A DNA stretch of 64,000 nucleotides from Streptomyces sp. CMB-StM0423 (GTDB taxonomy: Bacteria > Actinomycetota > Actinomycetes > Streptomycetales > Streptomycetaceae): NCBI RefSeq assembly GCF_002847285.1, contig NZ_CP025407.1, positions 6,389,001-6,453,000 on the forward strand, given 5' to 3'. The notes below the pieces were generated by a model, which did not search any database, was not told the origin of the DNA, and saw only the letters and a list, made by a program, of their open reading frames with translations. Positions 59,646 through 64,000 of this stretch are shown one piece after another; the stretch's first letter is position 1, and each line of letters opens with the position of its first letter. The translations under genes were made by a program, and so were the position numbers.

Positions 59646-60263
59646 GTGAAACGGCCGAGGATCGCGTTCCCGCGCGAGGGCGGCGCCCGGCTGCTGGGCG
59701 GCAGCTCGGCGGCGCGCACACCCTTCGTGCTGCTCGTGGTGCTCCTGCTGGGCGCCGGTCTGCTCGCGCTGCTGCTGCTCAACGCGGCGGTCAACCAGGG
59801 CTCGTTCCGCGTCGGCAACCTGAAGAAGGAGACGACGCGGCTGACGGACGAGGAGCAGCGGCTGCGCCAGGAGGTGGAGGAGCAGTCGGCGCCCGACGCG
59901 CTGGAGGAACGGGCACGGGAGCTGGGCATGGTGCCGGGCGGGCCGCCGGTCTTCCTCTCGCCGGTGGGCGGGGTCAGGGGCGACCCGTGGACGGCGACGG
60001 GCCCGCCGCCGCCCGCGCCGAGCCCGGCGGACGCCGCGAAGCCCAAGCCGGAGCCGGACAAGGAGGCAGCGGCGGCGGCAGAAGCGAAGAAGAAGGACGA
60101 GGCGGACAAGGAAGGCGAGGCGGACGAGGCGCCCGCGGGGGAGAAGGCCGGGGACGCGGAGACGCCGGCGGAAGCCGCCGCGGGCGGGACCCCCGCGCCG
60201 CCCGCCCCCGGCACGTCCGCCTCTCCCTCCGCCCCGCCGCCCGCCGCCGAGGAGGCACCGTGA
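59646..60263 (+). CDS. ftsL: Cell division protein FtsL
   Basis: A 205-residue bitopic division protein. The N-terminal cytoplasmic part is about 26 residues (KRPRIAFPREGGARLLGG), followed by one TM helix (about 30-50, FVLLVVLLLGAGLLALLLL) and a short Leu-zipper-like periplasmic coil (NLKKETTRLTDEEQRLRQEVEEQ). The C-terminal half (about 110-205) is an Ala/Pro/Glu/Lys-rich, probably disordered tail, longer than in E. coli FtsL. It starts 22 nt after the rsmH stop and overlaps the ftsI start. Confidence 0.9.
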   Translation: MKRPRIAFPREGGARLLGGSSAARTPFVLLVVLLLGAGLLALLLLNAAVNQGSFRVGNLKKETTRLTDEEQRLRQEVEEQSAPDALEERARELGMVPGGPPVFLSPVGGVRGDPWTATGPPPPAPSPADAAKPKPEPDKEAAAAAEAKKKDEADKEGEADEAPAGEKAGDAETPAEAAAGGTPAPPAPGTSASPSAPPPAAEEAP

Positions 60264-62272
60264 CGACCCGCGGCTCCGGCAGCAGCCCAGGCGACGGCGA
60301 CCGCACCCGCCGCCGCGTCCCCCGCCCCGCGGGCGGCGCCGGCGCCCGGCCCCGTACCCGCGCGTCCTCCCGCCCCGCCGCCGCGGGGCCCCGCATCCGC
60401 CTCGCCTCGCCGCGCCCCCGGCTGCGCCTCGTCAGCGTCGGCCTGACCCTCCTGCTGCTGGTCTTCACCGCCAGGCTGCTCCAGGTCCAGGCCGTGGACG
60501 CCGGCGAGTACGCGGAGAAGGCCCAGGTCAACCGGTACGTGCCGATGACGCTCAGCGCCGAGCGCGGCGTCATCACCGACCGCAACGGCGTCGAGCTGGC
60601 CACCACGGTCGACGCGTACGACATCACGGCCGACCCGTTCCTCTTCACGCGCAAGCAGGCCGGCGTCAAGGACGCGCCCCGGCGGGCCGCCGAGGCGCTC
60701 GCGCCCGTGCTGAAGGCGGACGCGAAGGACCTGGAGGCCAAGCTCGCCGCGCCCGGCTCGCGCTACGTGAAGCTCGCGTCGAAGCAGACGCCGCAGGTCT
60801 GGGACGAGATCAAGAAGCTGAAGTCCGAGTCCGCCGAGCGCGAGGCGGCGGGCGGCAGGCAGGACGTGCTCGGCGGGGTGTTCGCGGAGGAGCAGAACAA
60901 GCGCGTCTATCCGAACGGCGATCTGGCCGCCGGGATACTGGGCTTCGTCAACGCCGAGGGCGAGGGGAGCGGGGGCGTCGAGCGGCAGCACGACAAGCTG
61001 CTCGCCGGCAAGGACGGCAGGCTCGTCTACGCCCAGTCCGCCGGCCGCCGCATCCCCACCGCGGACGCCGAGGAGAACCCCGCGGAGCCCGGCTCCGACG
61101 TCGAGCTGACCATCGACCGCGACATCCAGTGGGCCGCCCAGACCGCCATCGAGAAGCAGGTCGACGCCTCCGAGGCCGACCGCGGCTACGTCATCGTGCA
61201 GGACACCCGCACCGGCGAGATCCTGGCCATGGCCAACGCACCCGGCTTCGACCCCAACGACCTGTCCGGCGCCACCCCCGGCACCCTCGGCAACCCGGCG
61301 CTTGAGGACGCGTACGAGCCCGGCAGCGTCAACAAGGTCATCTCCATGGCCGCCGTGCTGGAGGAGGAGGCCGCGACCCCGGACACCCGGGTCACGGTGC
61401 CGAACGTGCTGCCGCGCGGCGGCCACGCCTTCCACGACGACGTCGAGCACCCGACCTGGTACCTGACGCTCAACGGCGTGCTCGCCAAGTCCAGCAACAT
61501 CGGCACCATCCTCGCCGTCGAGCAGTTGGGGAAGAACCAGCGGCAGGCCAACAAGGTCCTCCACTCCTACCTCAGCGACTTCGGCCTCGGCCGGCGCAGC
61601 GGCCTCGGCGTCGCGGGCGAGACCCCGGGACTGCTGAAGCCCCCGGCCGAGTGGGACGCGGCGCAGCAGTACACGATCCCGTTCGGCCAGGGCCTGTCCG
61701 TGAACGCCATGCAGGCCGCCTCCGTGTACTCCACCGTCGCCAACGGCGGCGTACGGATCGAGCCCACCCTCGTCCGCGGCAGCCGCGGCCCCGACGGCCG
61801 CTTCGACCCGGCGCCCGATCCGGAGAAGAACCGCGTGGTCAGCGAGAAGACGGCCGGGACACTCTCCCGGATGCTGGAGTCCGTCGTGGACGACGAGGAG
61901 GGCACCGGCGTGAAGGCCCGCATCCCGGGCTACCGCGCGGCCGGCAAGACCGGCACCTCCAACAGGGTGGACCCGCAGACCGGCCGCTACAGCGGCTACA
62001 CGGCCTCGTTCGCGGGCTTCGCGCCCGCGGACGCGCCGCGCGTGACCGTGTACTGCGCGATCCAGAACCCCACCGAGGGCAGCTACTTCGGCGGCCAGAT
62101 CTGCGGCCCGGTGTACAAGAAGGTCATGGAGTTCGCGCTCAAGACGCTCCAGGTGCCGCCCACGGGGGTCGAGGCGCCGCCGATGCCGGTCACGTTCGGC
62201 GCCGGCACCGACGGCACGGGCGGGGACGGCGGCGAGGGTACGGACGCCGGCGGCGTGGCCGACGGCGGATAA
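60260..62272 (+). CDS. ftsI: Peptidoglycan D,D-transpeptidase FtsI (PBP3)
   Basis: A 670-residue class B penicillin-binding protein acting at the division septum. The N-terminal cytoplasmic region (about 1-55) is Arg/Gly-rich, with one TM helix about 56-76. The dimerisation domain covers about 80-290 and the transpeptidase about 310-620. Active-site S356 is in PGSVNKV (SxxK), the second motif is SSN in AKSSNIGTI, and the third is KTGTS. A Gly/Thr-rich end follows. The start overlaps the ftsL stop (GTGA). It is essential in most bacteria but dispensable for growth in Streptomyces, where it serves sporulation septation. Confidence 0.96.
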   Translation: MTTRGSGSSPGDGDRTRRRVPRPAGGAGARPRTRASSRPAAAGPRIRLASPRPRLRLVSVGLTLLLLVFTARLLQVQAVDAGEYAEKAQVNRYVPMTLSAERGVITDRNGVELATTVDAYDITADPFLFTRKQAGVKDAPRRAAEALAPVLKADAKDLEAKLAAPGSRYVKLASKQTPQVWDEIKKLKSESAEREAAGGRQDVLGGVFAEEQNKRVYPNGDLAAGILGFVNAEGEGSGGVERQHDKLLAGKDGRLVYAQSAGRRIPTADAEENPAEPGSDVELTIDRDIQWAAQTAIEKQVDASEADRGYVIVQDTRTGEILAMANAPGFDPNDLSGATPGTLGNPALEDAYEPGSVNKVISMAAVLEEEAATPDTRVTVPNVLPRGGHAFHDDVEHPTWYLTLNGVLAKSSNIGTILAVEQLGKNQRQANKVLHSYLSDFGLGRRSGLGVAGETPGLLKPPAEWDAAQQYTIPFGQGLSVNAMQAASVYSTVANGGVRIEPTLVRGSRGPDGRFDPAPDPEKNRVVSEKTAGTLSRMLESVVDDEEGTGVKARIPGYRAAGKTGTSNRVDPQTGRYSGYTASFAGFAPADAPRVTVYCAIQNPTEGSYFGGQICGPVYKKVMEFALKTLQVPPTGVEAPPMPVTFGAGTDGTGGDGGEGTDAGGVADGG

Positions 62273-62386
62273 GAACTGAAAGATCGGACCTGCGCAGTGA
62301 GCACAATCACGGACGATCCGGGGAACCGCGAACCGCGCCCCCCCTGGCTTGGCAGTGCGGCAGGCGGGCCCGGTACGCTGCCCGCC

Positions 62387-64000
62387 GTGCCCCACCCCGA
62401 TCAGTCCCACCAGGAAGCGTCGGGCGCCCCGGCGAAGCATCCGGGGGCGCCCCGCCCCGCCGAGGTCGACCCCGTACCGCTCACGGATCTGGCCGACCGG
62501 CTGGGCACCGGAGTCACCGGCGAGGCCGGGGGCGTCACCGTCACCGGCATCACCCACGACTCCCGCGCCGTACGCCCCGGCGACATCTACGCCGCGCTGC
62601 CCGGCGCCCGGCTGCACGGCGCCGACTTCGCCGCCCAGGCCGCCGACCTCGGCGCCGCCGCGGTGCTCACCGACCCGGCCGGCATGGAGCGGGCCGCCGG
62701 CACCGGGCTGCCGGTGCTGGTCGTCGGCGACCCGCGGGGCCGGATGGGGGAGCTGGCCGCGGCGGTCTACGGCGAGCCCGGCCGGGACCTGCTCCAGCTC
62801 GGGGTCACCGGCACGTCGGGCAAGACCACGACCGCGTACCTCGTCGAGGGCGGGCTGCGGGCGGCGGCCGAGAAGGACGGCGCCGGGCTCACGGGCCTCA
62901 TCGGCACCGTCGAGACGCGCATCGGCGACGAGCGGCTGAAGTCGGAGCGGACCACGCCGGAGGCGACCGACCTCCAGGCGCTGTTCGCCGTCATGCGGCA
63001 GCGCGGCGTCGCGTCGGTGGCGATGGAGGTCTCCAGCCACGCGCTGGTGCTCGGCCGGGTCGACGGCGTCCTCTTCGACGTCGCCGTCTTCACCAACCTC
63101 AGCCCCGAGCACCTGGACTTCCACACCGACATGGAGGACTACTACCGGGCGAAGGCGCAGCTCTTCACCCCGGCCAGGTCCCGGGCGGGCGTCGTCAACC
63201 TCGACGACGAGTACGGGGTGCGCCTCGCCGAGGAGGCCGCGGCCCCGGAGGCCGGCGGCAGCTACCCCGTGACCACGTACTCCGCCGAGGGCCACCCGGA
63301 CGCCGACTGGCGCGCCGAGGACGTGGAGATCGGCGTGCTCGGCTCCACCTTCACCGCGGTCGGCCCCGGCGGCATCGCGGTCCCCGCCGAGGCCCCGCTG
63401 CCCGGCACGTTCAACGTCTCCAACACCCTCGCCGCCATCGCCGCGCTCGTCACCGCCGGCGTCGACCCGGCCACCGCCGCGGGCGGCGTGGCCGCCGTGC
63501 CGGGCGTGCCGGGCCGGCTGGAGCGGGTCGACGCGGGCCAGGGCTACCTCGCCGTCGTCGACTACGCGCACAAGCCCGACGCGCTGGAGTCCGTGCTCTG
63601 GGCGCTGCGCAAGGTCACCGAGAACAAGCTGCACGTCGTCGTCGGCTGCGGTGGCGACCGCGACCCGCACAAGCGCGGCCCCATGGGCGCCGCCGCCGCC
63701 CGGCTCGCCGACACCGCGGTGCTCACCTCCGACAACCCCCGCTCCGAGGACCCCCTCGCGATCCTCGCCGCGATGCTCGCGGGCGCCGCGGAAGTGCCGG
63801 TCTACGAGCGCGGCGACGTGCTGGTCGAGGCCGACCGGGCGGGCGCCATCGCCATCGCGGTGGCCCGCGCGGGCGCCGGCGACACCGTGCTGATCGCCGG
63901 CAAGGGCCACGAGCAGGGCCAGGACACGGCCGGTGTCGTACGGCCGTTCGACGACCGCGACGAGCTGCGCCGGGCGATCCGCGAACGGCCGGGTGCCGGC
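62387..64000 (+). CDS. murE: UDP-N-acetylmuramoyl-tripeptide synthetase MurE (incomplete at right edge)
   Basis: 538 codons are present and the frame continues past the window. Mur ligase features are ITHDSRAVRPGDIYAALPG (N-terminal), the P-loop GVTGTSGKTTTAYL, RTTPEATDLQ, MEVSSHAL, the central LDFH region, VDYAHKPDALESVL and the DNPR motif TSDNPRSEDP that selects a diaminopimelate-type residue; Streptomyces uses LL-DAP. GTG at 62387 was preferred because TACGCT (62374-62379) is 7 nt upstream, suggesting a leaderless mRNA. An in-frame GTG at 62297 would add 30 residues and cannot be excluded. Confidence 0.95.
   Translation, partial: MPHPDQSHQEASGAPAKHPGAPRPAEVDPVPLTDLADRLGTGVTGEAGGVTVTGITHDSRAVRPGDIYAALPGARLHGADFAAQAADLGAAAVLTDPAGMERAAGTGLPVLVVGDPRGRMGELAAAVYGEPGRDLLQLGVTGTSGKTTTAYLVEGGLRAAAEKDGAGLTGLIGTVETRIGDERLKSERTTPEATDLQALFAVMRQRGVASVAMEVSSHALVLGRVDGVLFDVAVFTNLSPEHLDFHTDMEDYYRAKAQLFTPARSRAGVVNLDDEYGVRLAEEAAAPEAGGSYPVTTYSAEGHPDADWRAEDVEIGVLGSTFTAVGPGGIAVPAEAPLPGTFNVSNTLAAIAALVTAGVDPATAAGGVAAVPGVPGRLERVDAGQGYLAVVDYAHKPDALESVLWALRKVTENKLHVVVGCGGDRDPHKRGPMGAAAARLADTAVLTSDNPRSEDPLAILAAMLAGAAEVPVYERGDVLVEADRAGAIAIAVARAGAGDTVLIAGKGHEQGQDTAGVVRPFDDRDELRRAIRERPGAG

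Noticed and set aside
58505..63910. Very long open frame on the minus strand (about 1800 codons) opposite the dcw genes
   Set aside because: It is antisense to rsmH, ftsL, ftsI and murE, whose motifs are unambiguous; its translation is Arg/Gly/Ala-rich without domains, as expected of a high-GC shadow frame.
1..64000. CRISPR arrays, rRNA or tRNA genes, integrases or transposases
   Set aside because: No regularly spaced repeats, no cloverleaf-like sequences and no recombinase motifs were recognised. The MITE-like element is the only mobile-type sequence.

Overview
The window is a very GC-rich actinobacterial chromosome segment. Its gene content and order match the Streptomyces trpD-to-dcw region, which I recall in S. 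coelicolor as roughly SCO2147 down to SCO2089. Much of the order also resembles Mycobacterium tuberculosis Rv2192c to Rv2158c (trpD, NlpC/P60, pimB', fadD15, SRPBCC protein, ArsA-like ATPase, PlsC-like acyltransferase, class II DAHP synthase, PASTA/PknL-type kinase, Rv2175c-like protein, then rsmH-ftsL-ftsI-murE). I saw no phage, plasmid, CRISPR array or tRNA gene. This is core chromosome, and the only mobile-like element is a small MITE-like inverted repeat.

Layout. 1-9.5 kb: the 3' end of trpD; a SAM-IV riboswitch, a six-codon ORF and a class V aminotransferase; a glycerate kinase with a DASS-type carrier; a secreted acidic protein with a histidine kinase and response regulator; a RAM-domain protein; a NYN-domain protein. 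9.5-15.6 kb: two paralogous NlpC/P60 hydrolases, a metallopeptidase-like lipoprotein, an XRE-cupin regulator with a perfect palindrome upstream and a 41-residue membrane protein, and a GT87 enzyme. 15.7-23.6 kb: PimB'-like mannosyltransferase, FadD15-like ligase, phosphoesterase, SRPBCC protein, an ArsA/Get3-like ATPase with an unusual P-loop, a DUF5304-like protein and glucokinase. 23.8-31 kb: endo/exonuclease-phosphatase, ECF sigma factor with partner, membrane protein, hydrolase, acyltransferase, and the two-component pair MacS/MacR.

31-38 kb: phosphofructokinase with PPi-type residues; fused anthranilate synthase behind a WWW leader peptide and attenuator; class II DAHP synthase; an iron-box-controlled bacterioferritin-associated ferredoxin facing bacterioferritin; a Mo-cofactor oxidoreductase; the MITE. 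38-48 kb: endonuclease IV with the PASTA kinase; TPP-riboswitch thiO-thiS-thiG; ferredoxin-reductase-like flavoprotein; Rv2175c-like protein; thiE; metF; a Tyr/Gln-rich membrane protein. 48-64 kb: CrtI-like oxidoreductase; a cluster of MacR-like half-sites; HEPN protein; methyltransferase; DUF3040 protein; the moxR-DUF58-transglutaminase operon; carbonic anhydrase; and the start of the dcw cluster.

Functional themes are aromatic amino-acid supply, thiamine/one-carbon/sulfur metabolism under RNA control, envelope lipid and mannoside synthesis, peptidoglycan assembly, and iron storage. A recurrent regulatory pattern is a TANNNT hexamer 6-8 nt before a start codon with no Shine-Dalgarno, seen at twelve starts, which suggests many leaderless transcripts. 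Start codons were chosen from Shine-Dalgarno position, this leaderless pattern, or recalled family starts. All homology statements come from motif recognition and memory, not database searches.
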